Assembly: GCA_003164035.1 (NCBI GenBank)
Contig: PLRS01000134.1
Span: 1 to 32,965, forward strand
DNA length: 32,965 nucleotides
DNA from: Bryobacterales bacterium
GTDB taxonomy: Bacteria; Acidobacteriota; Terriglobia; Bryobacterales; Bryobacteraceae
Reading direction: 5' to 3'
The number at the start of each line of letters is the position of its first letter. Positions within the stretch are counted from its first letter, which is position 1. Shown here piece after piece: positions 21,216 to 31,000 of the stretch. The position numbers were made by a program, and so were the translations under genes. The notes under the pieces were generated by a model, which was not told the origin of the DNA, searched no databases, and saw nothing but the letters and a program-made list of their open reading frames with translations.

Positions 21216-22133
21216 ATGGACGCCGTCGAGATTTCGCACGTAACCAAAACCTTCGCGAGCGTGACCGCGGTGGACGATCTCTCGCTCACCGTGCCCCAGG
21301 GTTCGATCTACGGATTCATCGGGCCGAACGGCTCGGGGAAAACCACCACGTTGCGCATGATCGTGAACATTTTCTATCCCGACCGCGGAGAGATCCGCCT
21401 GTTCGGAGATCGCCGGCCGGAAACCGGCAGGGATTTTATCGGTTACCTTCCCGAAGAGCGCGGCCTGTACCGGAAAATGACGGTTCAGGCGCTACTCGAA
21501 TTCTACGGGGAGCTGCGCTCCGGCCGCGGGGTCGAAGCCGAAGTCGCGAGCTGGCTCGAAAGACTGGAGCTGGCCGGCCGCGCCTCCGATAAGATCGAAA
21601 CCCTCAGCAAGGGCATGAGCCAAAAGGTTCAGTTCATCGCCGCCCTGATCCCCGAACCGAAACTTCTGATTCTGGACGAACCTTTCAGCGGCCTCGACCC
21701 GGTGAGCGCGGACGCCATCCGCTCCGCCATTCTCGATCTCCGCCGCCGCGGCGTTACCGTCATCCTCAGCACCCACGACATGGCCGTGGCGGAAACCCTT
21801 TGCGATTACATCCTCATGATCTTCCGCGGCCGGAAGGTGCTCGACGGCACCCTCGCCTCCATTCAGGACCGGTACGGCGAGGACACCATACGGGTGACGG
21901 CCCCGGGCGGCCTTTCGGGCGTCGAACATTTGCCCGGCGTCGAGCGGGTCCGCGACCTGGGGCAGGTGCAGGAACTGCGGCTCACGCGCGGCGCCGACCC
22001 TCAGGAGGTTCTGCGCGCCCTGGTGACGCAGGCGCCCGTGACCGGTTTCTCACTCGTAAGACCCTCCCTGCACGACATCTTTCTGCGCATCGCCGGCCCG
22101 GCCGCCGAGGAGGCGAACCATGCGAGTGCATAA
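21216..22133 (+). CDS. ABC transporter ATP-binding protein (NatA-like)
   Basis: 305 residues. The Walker A motif is GPNGSGKTTT (36-45), the signature LSKGMSQ (130-136), Walker B LLILDEP (150-156) and the switch His lies in LSTHDMAV (about 187). The Q-loop region reads YLPEERGLYRKMTV, with Glu as in many NatA-type subunits. The C-terminal 85 residues form the accessory domain common to the group. It powers export together with the permease that starts 14 bp before its stop. NatAB exports Na+ in Bacillus; the substrate here is unknown. The start ATG at 21216 is the first Met and begins the domain. Confidence 0.93.
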   Translation: MDAVEISHVTKTFASVTAVDDLSLTVPQGSIYGFIGPNGSGKTTTLRMIVNIFYPDRGEIRLFGDRRPETGRDFIGYLPEERGLYRKMTVQALLEFYGELRSGRGVEAEVASWLERLELAGRASDKIETLSKGMSQKVQFIAALIPEPKLLILDEPFSGLDPVSADAIRSAILDLRRRGVTVILSTHDMAVAETLCDYILMIFRGRKVLDGTLASIQDRYGEDTIRVTAPGGLSGVEHLPGVERVRDLGQVQELRLTRGADPQEVLRALVTQAPVTGFSLVRPSLHDIFLRIAGPAAEEANHASA

Positions 22134-23460
22134 AGTCCTCACCATCGCCAGGCGCGATTACATCGCCACCGTCCGCACCAAAGCGTTTCTGTTCGGCCTG
22201 GTGGTCGCCCCCATTCTGTTCGGAGGCGGATCGATCGCGATGTCGCTGATCAAGACCAAACCGGATTTGAAGGACCGCCACATTGCCATCCTCGATCGCA
22301 CCGGCCTGGTGGGCGGCGCGCTGGCCGCCGCCGCCAGAGACAAGAACGAGCGGGACCTGTTCGACAGGAAGACCCACCGGCAGATCGCTCCCCGATACGT
22401 TTTCGAGGCGATCGCGCCGGCCTCCGACCCGAAGGATCAGTTGCTCGCCCTCTCCGACCGCGTCCGCCGCAACCAACTGGCGGCGTTTCTCGAAATCGGC
22501 AAAGACGCCCTGCGCCCGTCCAATCCAATCGAGGCAAGCGAGGAAACCGACCCCGACACGCGTGTCTCTTACTACACCAACGCCGGCGGCATCGACGAGC
22601 TGCGTAACTGGCTCAACGGCCCCATCAACGACGGCGTGCGCCTGGCGCGGCTGAGGCAGCTCGGCATCGACATCGACCGCAACCGCGCCCTGTTAGCCCC
22701 GGTCCCGATCGAGGGACTCAGCCTGCTCGAGCGCGACGAAAGAACCGGCCAGGTGCGGGAGGCGCGCAAACGCAACGAGCTGGAGGGCTTCTTCGTGCCC
22801 TTCTCGGTGGCCATCATTCTCGCCATGATCGTCATGGTGGGCTCGGCGCCCATGCTGCAAAACGTCACCCAGGACAAGAGCCAGCACATTGTGGAGACGC
22901 TGTTGGGCGCGGCCAGCCCGTTCGAGCTGATGACGGGCAAAGTGCTGGGGTCGGCCGGAGTCTCGGTGACCAGTTCCCTGTTGTACGTGATTGCCGGCGT
23001 ATTGGCGGTGAATGCCCTGGGGGTGGCCGGCCTGCTGCCGCTCGGCATTGTCCCCTGGTTTTACGTGTACCTGCTCACCGACGTGATCATGCTCTGCGCC
23101 TTCGCCGCCGCGCTGGGGGCCTGCTGCGCCACGCCGCAGGACGCGCAGAATCTGGCCATCGTGCTGCTGACGCCCTGCATCGTCCCCATGTTCATGCTGG
23201 TGACCGTGCTGCGGCAACCGAACGGCGGCCTGGCTACGGCGATGTCCCTGATCCCGCCATTCACTCCCATTCTCATGCTGTTGCGCCAGGCCATGCCGGG
23301 CGGCGTTCCGGCATGGCAGCCGTGGGTGGGATTGGCGGGCGCGCTGGTTTTCGCCGCCGCCACCGTCTGGGCCGCTTCCCGTATTTTCCGCGTGGCCATC
23401 CTGATGCAGGGCAAGCCCCCGCGGCTGGCCGAGATCGTGCGCTGGGCCGTAAAGGGTTGA
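22120..23460 (+). CDS. ABC-2 type permease (NatB-like)
   Basis: 446 residues, with its start overlapping the ATPase gene by 14 bp. One transmembrane segment lies near the N-terminus (about 24-44, FLFGLVVAPILFGGGSIAMS). A large polar domain (about 50-215) is predicted to face outward. At least five hydrophobic helices follow from about 225 to 430. A charged C-terminal tail ends at residue 446. This layout matches NatB / ABC-2 exporters with one extracytoplasmic loop domain. It acts as the membrane part of the exporter formed with the upstream ATPase. Substrate not deducible. Confidence 0.9.
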   Translation: MRVHKVLTIARRDYIATVRTKAFLFGLVVAPILFGGGSIAMSLIKTKPDLKDRHIAILDRTGLVGGALAAAARDKNERDLFDRKTHRQIAPRYVFEAIAPASDPKDQLLALSDRVRRNQLAAFLEIGKDALRPSNPIEASEETDPDTRVSYYTNAGGIDELRNWLNGPINDGVRLARLRQLGIDIDRNRALLAPVPIEGLSLLERDERTGQVREARKRNELEGFFVPFSVAIILAMIVMVGSAPMLQNVTQDKSQHIVETLLGAASPFELMTGKVLGSAGVSVTSSLLYVIAGVLAVNALGVAGLLPLGIVPWFYVYLLTDVIMLCAFAAALGACCATPQDAQNLAIVLLTPCIVPMFMLVTVLRQPNGGLATAMSLIPPFTPILMLLRQAMPGGVPAWQPWVGLAGALVFAAATVWAASRIFRVAILMQGKPPRLAEIVRWAVKG

Positions 23461-23491
23461 GCCGCCGCGGCACCAGCGCCCGGAGTTCAAC

Positions 23492-23890
23492 CTAGCGTTT
23501 GCCCTTGACTACGTGGCCGTGTCCATCCCGCATTTCGTTTCCTTTGAAGTGCGCGGCATCGACACGCCGTGCCGGATCGGGTTTCTCACCGACTTTGGGC
23601 GCGGGGCCCTTGTAGCCGTGGTCCGGATGGAAATGGTTATTCACATGGCCGTGGAAATCGGCCGGGCCATGAAACCACGGGCCAACGCCAATGAAGATGC
23701 CGTCGTTGAACCATTCCGGTCCGTAGTAGCCGGCGGGAGCGCAGGCATAAGGGGCGACGTCGTAGTAACCATAGGGGCAATCCGGAGCTACTCCGATATC
23801 GACGGCGACCTGGGCCTCCGCTCCGGGGGCGGCGGCCGTCAGGCAGATTCCAGCCGCGGCGGCCATCAAGACCAATGTAAATTTGCGCAT
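23492..23890 (-). CDS. His-rich secreted protein of unknown function
   Basis: 132 residues from the ATG at 23890; a GTG at 23899 is an alternative. AGGTGA lies about 6 nt upstream of the chosen start. The signal peptide is residues 1-26 (TLVLMAAAAGICLTAAAPGA). The mature part is Tyr/Pro/Gly-rich (CPYGYYDVAPYACAPAGYYG) with WFNDGIFIGVGPWFHGP, then a His-rich tail (HGHVNNHFHPDHG). Two Cys could form a disulfide. The His clusters suggest metal binding. Widespread but uncharacterised family. It is convergent with the ABC permease. Confidence 0.8.
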   Translation of the reverse strand: MRKFTLVLMAAAAGICLTAAAPGAEAQVAVDIGVAPDCPYGYYDVAPYACAPAGYYGPEWFNDGIFIGVGPWFHGPADFHGHVNNHFHPDHGYKGPAPKVGEKPDPARRVDAAHFKGNEMRDGHGHVVKGKR

Positions 23891-23953
23891 TGTGTTCACC
23901 TCGCAATGGTTAGAGCAAGTGATGTGCTACTGTGCGGTGCCGCACCCGGGGCT

Positions 23954-24117
23954 GGGTGCTTAACCGGTCTGGGGAAATCCGCTCCGGCAACCGCTCCCTT
24001 ACGGTCGCGGCTCGGTAAGTGATTGAAAACGCGCGGTGCTCGTAACCGAGCCGCGACCGTAAGGGAGCGGTTGCCGAGCCTAAACTACGAAATCCCCCAA
24101 ATTAGTTAAGTACCCCC
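23954..24117. mobile_element. Family A element, copy A5, 164 bp, with near-perfect 9-bp target duplication
   Basis: The ends are GGGTGCTTAACCGGTCTGGG and ATCCCCCAAATTAGTTAAGT, followed by ACCCCC. Flanks CCCGGGGCT (23945-23953) and CCCCGGGCT (24118-24126) match at 8 of 9 positions. The inner arms form an essentially perfect hairpin of about 30 bp around CTTACGGTCGCGGCTCGG and its complement. The length equals that of copy A2. Its loop is the reverse complement of that of A2, so it is inserted in the opposite orientation. Confidence 0.8.
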
Positions 24118-24158
24118 CCCCGGGCTGGGTCTCAGGCGCCGGCCGCCGCCGCGCATGC

Positions 24159-24164
24159 TAAAAT
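24159..24164 (+). promoter_or_regulatory. Candidate -10 box of the rpiB-glyA-GT4 operon
   Basis: TAAAAT lies 14 nt upstream of the rpiB ATG (24179), implying an mRNA leader of at most about 8 nt. No strong -35 is seen at the expected distance. The box lies just after element A5. Confidence 0.35.
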
Positions 24165-24178
24165 CGGGGTTCCCCAAT

Positions 24179-24622
24179 ATGAAAGTCGCCATCGCAGCCG
24201 ACCACGCCGGGTTTGCGCTCAAAGAGAAACTTCGCGCCCAACTCGCCGCGGAAGGCCATGAAGTGCTGGACTTCGGCCCCGCGTCGGACGAATCCTGCGA
24301 TTACCCCGATTTCGCCCAGCCGGTGGCGCGCCAGGTATCCGAGGGGCGCTCGGACCGCGGCATTCTGGTGTGCTCGACCGGAATCGGTATGGCCATGGCC
24401 GCCAACAAAATCGCCGGAGTGCGGGCCGCTCCGGCATCGAGCGAGGACGAGGTGCGGCTGACGCGCGAGCACAACGACGCCAACGTGCTCACCCTGGGAG
24501 CGCGGTACCTGGACGAAGGCCGCGCGCTGGCCATGGTGCACCTGTTCCTCGCGACCGAATTCGCCGGCGGCCGGCACGCCCGCCGCGTCGCCAAGATCGC
24601 CCGCCTGGAGCAAAACCGTTAG
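24179..24622 (+). CDS. rpiB: Ribose-5-phosphate isomerase B
   Basis: 147 residues. The start MKVAIAADHAGFALKEKL is the RpiB/LacAB signature; the catalytic Cys lies in VCSTGIGMAMAANKI (about 65). HNDANVLTLGARYL (about 101-114) is the conserved C-terminal segment. It interconverts ribose-5-phosphate and ribulose-5-phosphate in the cytosol. The chosen ATG is the third-best upstream but matches the domain start exactly; an earlier in-frame ATG at 24155 would place residues in the promoter. The glyA start follows 48 bp downstream, an arrangement that is common in bacteria. Confidence 0.93.
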   Translation: MKVAIAADHAGFALKEKLRAQLAAEGHEVLDFGPASDESCDYPDFAQPVARQVSEGRSDRGILVCSTGIGMAMAANKIAGVRAAPASSEDEVRLTREHNDANVLTLGARYLDEGRALAMVHLFLATEFAGGRHARRVAKIARLEQNR

Positions 24623-24670
24623 CCGCCTCACGGAGAAACCGGCGGCCGGCCCGGAGGGAGCCAAACTCAT

Positions 24671-25951
24671 ATGACACCAGCAGAACGTTTACAGCGGCCC
24701 TTGGCCGAGGTCGATCCTGAAATCTACCGCGCCGTCCGCCAGGAAGCCGAGCGGCAGAATGGCCAGCTCGAGCTCATCGCCAGCGAGAATTTCACTTCCG
24801 AAGCCGTGCTCGAAGCCACCGGCAGCGTCTTCACCAACAAATACGCGGAGGGCTATCCGGGCAAGCGCTATTACGGCGGCTGCGAGTTTACCGACGTGGT
24901 GGAGAACCTGGCCCGCGAACGCGCCAAACAGCTCTTCGGGGCCGAATACGCCAACGTGCAGCCGCACTCCGGCTCCCAGGCCAATCAGGCCGCGTATGCG
25001 GCCGTGCTTTCGCCGGGCGACACCGTGATGGGCCTGAACCTGGCCCATGGAGGGCACCTCACCCACGGGCACCCGCTCAACTTTTCGGGGAAAACCTACC
25101 GCGTGGTGCCCTACAACGTGCGCCGCGAAGACGAGCTCATCGACTTCGACGAACTGGCGCGGCTGGCCCGCGAACACTCCCCGCGCATGATCATCGCCGG
25201 CGCCAGCGCTTACCCTCGCATTCTCGATTTCGCGCGTTTCCGCGAGATTGCCGACGAAGTGGGCGCGATACTGCTGGTGGATATGGCCCATATCTCCGGT
25301 CTGGTGGCGGCGGGCCTGCATCCCAACCCGTGCCAATGGGCGGATATCGTCACCAGCACCACCCACAAGACCCTCCGCGGCCCGCGCGCCGGATTGATCC
25401 TGGCCAAGGCAAAATACGGCCCGGCGATCGACAAGGTGGTATTCCCGGGTATGCAGGGCGGCCCGCTGGTGCACGTGGTGGCGGCCAAAGCAGTCTGTTT
25501 CCTGGAAGCCCAGCAGCCGGAATTCGCGGTCTATCAGAAGCAGGTGGTGGCCAACGCGCGCGCGCTGGCCGAAAGCCTGGTCGGCCACGGCTTCCGCCTG
25601 GTCGCCGGCGGCACCGATACCCACCTGATGCTGGTGGACGTGTTCTCCAAAGGAGTGCGCGGCAAGGAAGCCGAGAAGGCCCTGGACCGCGCCCGCATCA
25701 CCGTCAACAAGAACGCCATTCCCTTCGATACCAACCCGCCGTTCAACCCCAGCGGCATCCGGCTGGGATCGCCGGCGGTGACTACGCGCGGCTTCGGCGA
25801 AGCCGAAATGCGGCAAGTGGGCGGGCTGATTGCCGAGGTGCTGCAGCACATCGAGGACGATACCGTGCTAGCCTCGGTGGCCGGCAAGGTGGAAGCCCTC
25901 GCCGATGGCTTCCCGCTGTACGCCTGGAGACGCGACTGCGTGAAGGCCTGA
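24671..25951 (+). CDS. glyA: Serine hydroxymethyltransferase
   Basis: 426 residues, the normal length. Conserved segments include [55 protein letters not shown] and the PLP lysine in [14 protein letters not shown] (about residue 233). It converts serine + tetrahydrofolate to glycine + methylene-tetrahydrofolate in the cytosol, supplying one-carbon units. A GGAGGGAG ribosome site lies about 10 nt before the ATG. It is flanked by rpiB upstream and a glycosyltransferase 38 bp downstream, probably co-transcribed. All active-site motifs are intact. Confidence 0.96.
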   Translation: MTPAERLQRPLAEVDPEIYRAVRQEAERQNGQLELIASENFTSEAVLEATGSVFTNKYAEGYPGKRYYGGCEFTDVVENLARERAKQLFGAEYANVQPHSGSQANQAAYAAVLSPGDTVMGLNLAHGGHLTHGHPLNFSGKTYRVVPYNVRREDELIDFDELARLAREHSPRMIIAGASAYPRILDFARFREIADEVGAILLVDMAHISGLVAAGLHPNPCQWADIVTSTTHKTLRGPRAGLILAKAKYGPAIDKVVFPGMQGGPLVHVVAAKAVCFLEAQQPEFAVYQKQVVANARALAESLVGHGFRLVAGGTDTHLMLVDVFSKGVRGKEAEKALDRARITVNKNAIPFDTNPPFNPSGIRLGSPAVTTRGFGEAEMRQVGGLIAEVLQHIEDDTVLASVAGKVEALADGFPLYAWRRDCVKA

Positions 25952-25989
25952 TTCCAGCCGGCGCCGCCCGCACTGGCGCAATCGAGCCC

Positions 25990-27144
25990 ATGCCCCTCAA
26001 TATCGCCATCGACGCTCGAAGGGTGACCGACTTCGGCATCGGCACGTACATCCGCGGCCTGGTGCACGGGCTGGGTCTCATCGATTCCACCAACCGCTAC
26101 ACCCTCCTGGCCGGCGTGGAGGACGCCCGCGCTCTGGCCGGCATGCCGGAGAATTTTCAGGTGGCCGTCTACACCCGGCCCGACGATTCGCACTGGGACA
26201 ACCTGCTGTTCCCCCTGTTCGTCCGCCGGCTCAAACCGGACCTGGTGCACATTCCCCTGAACCGCGTGCCGCTGTGGATGCCGCGGCCGTACGTGGTGAC
26301 GATTCACGATATGGCCAACCTGCTGTTCGAAGCCGAGCATTCGCGGGTGCGGCTGAGCTTGCGCCGCTGGCGCTTCCGGCGCGGCTTGAAGCGCGCCAGT
26401 TTCCTGATCGCGGTTTCCGACGCCACCAAGCGCGACGTGGAGAATACCGTGAACCTGCCGCCCGGACGAATCCACCGCATCTACAATGCCCCCGATTCGG
26501 AATTTGCCGCCAGCGCCGCGGCGGCCAATCCGGAACAAAACAAGCGCATCCTGGAGCGTTACCAGATCGACTATCCCTACCTGCTCTACGCCGGAAATAT
26601 CCGGGCCCACAAAAATATTCCGCGCCTGGTGGAAGCCTTCGCCGTGTTGCGCGAAGAGCTCACCTTCCGTCCCGAGTTTCGCGACCTGCACCTGATCCTG
26701 ATCGGCGATACCATTGCGCAAAACTCCGCTGTGCGCCAGGCCGTCTTTCGCAGCCGCATCGGGCACCTGGTGCGCTTTCTCGGCTTCGTTCCCGCCGATA
26801 CCTTGCGCTGCTTCTATCAGTCGGCCGCGGCCTTCGTCTTTCCCTCGCGCTACGAAGGCTTCGGCCTGCCGCCGCTCGAGGCCATGGCCTGCGGTACGCC
26901 GGTGGTCACGTCCAACGTTAGTTCCCTGCCCGAAGTGGTGGGCGACGCCGCCATGCTGGTGAATCCGGAAAACGTCTTCGATATCGCGCGCGGCATCCGC
27001 GAGGTGCTGCTGGATGAATCCGTGCGCTGCGCTTTGGTGCAAAAAGGCTTCGAACAGGTGGCGCGATTCAGTTGGCGGGACACCGCCCGGCAGGTGCTCG
27101 AGATCTATCGCGAGGCCGCCGGCCAGCCGCATCGTATAAAGTAG
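25990..27144 (+). CDS. GT4-family glycosyltransferase
   Basis: 384 residues. The ATG at 25990 begins MPLNIAIDARRVTDFGIGTY, the normal N-terminus of this family; the frame is open much further upstream but only as an alternative reading of glyA. The C-terminal GT-B donor domain has VFPSRYEGFGLPPLEAMACG, the E-x7-E motif, and GTPVVTSNVSSLPEVVGDAA. It transfers a sugar from a nucleotide donor to an unknown acceptor, likely a lipid-linked or surface glycan, at the inner face of the membrane. No transmembrane segment. It ends inside the first copy of repeat C. Confidence 0.92.
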   Translation: MPLNIAIDARRVTDFGIGTYIRGLVHGLGLIDSTNRYTLLAGVEDARALAGMPENFQVAVYTRPDDSHWDNLLFPLFVRRLKPDLVHIPLNRVPLWMPRPYVVTIHDMANLLFEAEHSRVRLSLRRWRFRRGLKRASFLIAVSDATKRDVENTVNLPPGRIHRIYNAPDSEFAASAAAANPEQNKRILERYQIDYPYLLYAGNIRAHKNIPRLVEAFAVLREELTFRPEFRDLHLILIGDTIAQNSAVRQAVFRSRIGHLVRFLGFVPADTLRCFYQSAAAFVFPSRYEGFGLPPLEAMACGTPVVTSNVSSLPEVVGDAAMLVNPENVFDIARGIREVLLDESVRCALVQKGFEQVARFSWRDTARQVLEIYREAAGQPHRIK

Positions 27145-27231
27145 AGCTTTCAGCGGTCGGCGGTCAGCTTTCAGCCAAGCAATGACCAGCCAAGCCGCGG
27201 TGGCTGATTGCTGACCGCTGGGAGCTTTTTT
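27144..27231 (+). terminator. Repeat C1, terminator-like hairpin after the glycosyltransferase gene
   Basis: The stem is CAGCGGTC (27151-27158) with GACCGCTG (27213-27220), enclosing a long stem-loop. An outer match GAGC / GAGC lies beside it, followed by a T6 run (27226-27231). It therefore looks like an intrinsic terminator, though the loop is long. The start of the repeat overlaps the last codons and stop of the glycosyltransferase. The unit recurs about 103 bp further on (C2). Confidence 0.5.
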
Positions 27232-27238
27232 ACTGCGG

Positions 27239-27310
27239 ATAAAGTGAAGCTTTCAGCGATCAGCCAGGCCGTAGCGGCTGTTAGCTGATCGCTGACCGCT
27301 GATAGCTGAG
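27239..27310. repeat. Repeat C2, second copy of the tandem palindrome
   Basis: ATAAAGTGAAGCTTTCAGCG (27239-27258) repeats ATAAAGTAGAGCTTTCAGCG (27136-27155) with a period of 103 bp. Within C2 GCGATCAGC (27256-27264) pairs perfectly with GCTGATCGC (27284-27292). It ends immediately before the barrel gene's ribosome site. A likely head-to-tail duplication of one palindromic unit, followed by divergence. Confidence 0.65.
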
Positions 27311-27318
27311 GGCTTCTT

Positions 27319-28092
27319 ATGCGTTTTCCACTCTTCGCCGCCGCCTTCCTGTTCGCCTCCATTCCGACCCGCGCGCAGAGCAACTACGAGATTCAGGTGT
27401 ACGCCTCCGACCTGGTGCCGCCCGGCGTCACCATGACCGAACTGCACAGCAATTTCACCGTCGACGGATTCAAAACCAAGATCGACGGCGTGCTTCCCGA
27501 CAACCATGCCGAGCACGAAACCCTGGAAATCACCCACGGATTCGACGAGTGGTTCGAGACCGGCTTTTACGTTTTTACCAGCATCCAGAACGGCACCTGG
27601 TATTACGTCGGCTCGCACATCCGCCCGCGCATCGCGGTGCCCGAAAAATATCACCTGCCGGTGGGCCTGAGCCTGTCGACCGAATTCGGTTGGGTGCGGC
27701 CGAATCTTTCCGCCGACACCTGGACCTGGGAGATCCGGCCCATCGTGGATAAGAAGATCGAGAAATGGTACCTGTGCTTCAATCCGGCCATCGAGAAATC
27801 CTTCCGCGGACCGGAGCAGCCGCGCGGCTACGAGTTTTCGCCCAATTTCAAATTCAGCTACGACGTCACCAAGCGGGTCGCCGCCGGGATTGAATATTAC
27901 GGCGCGCTCGGCCCGATTACCGGCTTCGATGCGCTGCGCGACCAGCAACAACAGATTTTTCCCAACGTGGACGTCGACTTCGGCAAGAATTGGGAATTCA
28001 ACTTCGGCGTAGGCGCCGGCGTCACCCAGGCCACCGAGCGCCTGCTGGTCAAAGCGATTCTGGGATACCGGTTCAACTATAAAGGACAGTAG
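27319..28092 (+). CDS. Outer-membrane beta-barrel-like protein
   Basis: 257 residues. The signal peptide is residues 1-19 (LFAAAFLFASIPTRAQ). The mature part is a succession of amphipathic, aromatic-rich beta-strands (ETGFYVFTSIQNGTWYYVGS, HLPVGLSLSTEFGWV, WEFNFGVGAGVTQ, LLVKAILGYRFNYKGQ). The ending is not a classical terminal Phe, although RFNYKGQ is similar. An about 12-strand porin-like protein is plausible; substrate unknown. GAGGG lies about 8 nt before the ATG. It is convergent with the TonB-dependent receptor (6-bp gap). Confidence 0.75.
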   Translation: MRFPLFAAAFLFASIPTRAQSNYEIQVYASDLVPPGVTMTELHSNFTVDGFKTKIDGVLPDNHAEHETLEITHGFDEWFETGFYVFTSIQNGTWYYVGSHIRPRIAVPEKYHLPVGLSLSTEFGWVRPNLSADTWTWEIRPIVDKKIEKWYLCFNPAIEKSFRGPEQPRGYEFSPNFKFSYDVTKRVAAGIEYYGALGPITGFDALRDQQQQIFPNVDVDFGKNWEFNFGVGAGVTQATERLLVKAILGYRFNYKGQ

Positions 28093-28098
28093 GGACCG

Positions 28099-31000
28099 TC
28101 AGAACGACAGCCTGGCGCTCAATTGGAACTCGCGGCCGGGCGTGGACGCTTCCGTGATGGTGCCGAATTGCGGCGTGTTCACGAAGCGGTTCGGCGTATC
28201 CCAATTCGAATGGTTCAGCGCGTTGAAGCTCTCGGCGCGAAACTCCATGCGCAGGCGTTCGGCTATGGCGAACGAACGGACCAGCGCCAGGTCCATGGTC
28301 TGCAGGCCGGGGCCGTAGACGGTGTTGCGTCCAACGTTGCCGAAGGTGTACGCGGCTGGCGTGCTGAACGCGGCTGGATTGAACCATTCCGCCGTGGTCC
28401 GCGTGCCGCCGCCGAAAACCGGCTGCCCCGTGTAGTTGGCCCGAATGGGATTCTCGCCCACGATGGTTCCCGCGTTGGCGGTATCGCCAAAAACCGAAAT
28501 CGTGAACGGAAAGCCGCTTTGTACCTGGTAGATTGTCGAAACCCGCCAGTTGCGCGTCAGCGCCCGGCGCCAGTCCGGAGTTTTCAAAGCCGGTAGTTCG
28601 TACACGGCGCTCGCCGACATACGATGGCGCACGTCGCACGCGGGCCCTTTCTCCGCGGCAAGATCGTTGTTGTTTTGTGGGACCGCCGACTCGGCCATGG
28701 GCGAGCGGAACTCCGGAGCGTTACTCAGATTCTTGGCGAAGGTGTAATTGGCCAATAGGCTCAGCCCGTGCGAATACCGCCGCCGCAAGCTGACGTAGGC
28801 GGCGTCGTACCAGCTTCGCGCGGTATTCTCAAGGTCGTTTACGGAGCTGACCGGGAAGGTGGTGCTCGCCACCTGGATCGTATCCGGAAATACGGTGCCG
28901 GGCAGAAACGTGGCGGTGGCATAGGGGCGGCGCGGCTGAATCGCGCCCGGTCCGGGCAGCGCGTTGTTGATGAGGTGCGCTTGCTGCAGGTGCAGCCCGC
29001 GCTCGCCGTGATATCCAATTTCGAGCGTGGTTCCCTGTCGAAGGCTTTTCTCGGCCGATGAGCTCCACTGCTGCACGTACTGCGCCGGCGCGTGCGGATC
29101 GAAGCCGGTGAAACTCACCGTCGTGCTGCCCAGCACCGGCTGCGGAAAGTTGAAGCCACTGATCTGCGGCGTAAAATTGTCGCTCTGCTGGGTGATGGGG
29201 AACAGAATCGGGACATTGTGCAACTGGTTGCACCATGTATTCATATCCACCGGCATATAGAAAATGCCGTACGCGGCGCGGAAGACCAGGCCGCTGCCGT
29301 TTAAGTGGTGCGCCACGCCCACGCGCGGGGCGAAACGCCGTTTCGGGGGATACTGCAGGCCTCGCGGCATGCCATCCTGGCCGCCGATGAAGGCCACCAG
29401 CCCGCCGTTCTCCTGCATGATGTTACTCCACTGCCGCTGAATGTCCACCAGGGGAGTCTCGAATTCGTAACGCACGCCGGCGTCAATCGTCGTGAAAGCG
29501 GTGACCCGCCAGGTGTCCTGCGCGAAAGCGTCCGTCGACCAGTTCCGCAGGTTCATGCTGGGGACGCCGGCCTGCAATTGCCTCGCCGCCGGATCGCCCA
29601 GCAGGAAACTCGCCAGTCCGGATCCGGTGCCGTCGTTGGTGGAGGTTTGGGTGGTGAAACCCGGTGTGAATTGGTAATACCCGCGACTCTGGACCAGCGC
29701 CCACATGGGCCAGATCACCTTCCGGTATGCTCCTCCAAACTTAAGACTGTGGGCGCCCTTCTGCCACAGCAGCGTTTCGCGGCCTTCGAAGGTGGTGTTC
29801 CACTGGTGCATCGGCGTGGCCAGCCAGGCGTCGCCGAACGGCGAATAACCTTGCACGTTGAAATACGGCGCGCCCGATGCCTTGGGTCCGCCGAAGTTCG
29901 TCCCGGTGATTCCCAGCGCGTCCACGATGTCGTTCACGCCGTTGTTTTGCGACCAGTGGTACATGGCGAGGCGCGAAACACCCACCGAAGCCGTATTGAC
30001 CACGGCCGGCGACAGGATGCGCGTCCAGATGAGGGAGCCGTTCTGGGAGGCGTTGTCGAAATCGAAGCCGTAACCAGGCAGGTTCTGCGGCGAAAACCCC
30101 TGCTCGTTGCTCGACGAGAAACGAACGTTGAGCGCGCCGCTGTTGCCGAACGAACGATCGACGCGGATGGTGCCCTGATTGTTTCGCTCGGTCCCGTCGC
30201 GGACGTCCAGCAGGTTATTGGAGTCCAGGCCGGCCCCGAACACCGCCGGCGTTCCGTTCATCGTCATGCCGTAGCCCATGTTGCCCGCCGTGTTGGGGCG
30301 CGGTGTGTAATTGGCCAGCATCAGGGCCGCCGCCGGATAGATCCTCGATGTCGGAATGACATCGTTCGGGAAGGCGGTGCGTAGCGTCTGGGGATTGCTG
30401 GTAGTCACCGGCAGGGCCGGGTTATAATTCGGATTCGCGTACGAGGTGGAGGGGTCGAAGACAGTGACTCCGCTGGCGCTGAAGTTGCCCACCGATTCGG
30501 CCTGGGTCGGTACCGTGTCCATCGCCGTCTGCGCCTGGGTCTGGCGGAAACCCTCATAGTTGGCGAAGAAGAACGTCTGTCTCCAGGGGAGCGGGCCGCC
30601 GATCGAGCCGCCGTAGTTATTCTGCACCAGATGGCTGGTGCCGGGCATCTCGTTCCAGCTGCGCGCGTCGAGCGCATTGTTCCGCAGGAATTCATACCCC
30701 GTGCCGTGGAACTGGCTGCCGCCCTGGCGGGTGATGATATTCACCTGGCCGCCGCCTGCGCCTCCGAGTTCCGCCGAGTAACTGCCGGTTTGCACCTGAA
30801 ACTCCAGCACGGCGTCCGGCGACAGGCTCAGGTTCATGGTATTGAATGTGGGGTCGGTATTGGTGACGCCATCGAGCAGGTAATAGTTCGAGTTAGGCCG
30901 GTTGCCGCCGATGGTGATCGCGGACCGCTGGCCGGGGCGCCAGTAGAGCGGGCTCATGTCGCCCGCCTGGGCGCCGTGCCCCACGTGCGCGTCCGGCACG

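Noticed and set aside
24689-27132. Minus-strand open frames opposite glyA and the GT4 gene
   Set aside because: Antisense to highly conserved housekeeping sequence. No start-site or domain evidence.
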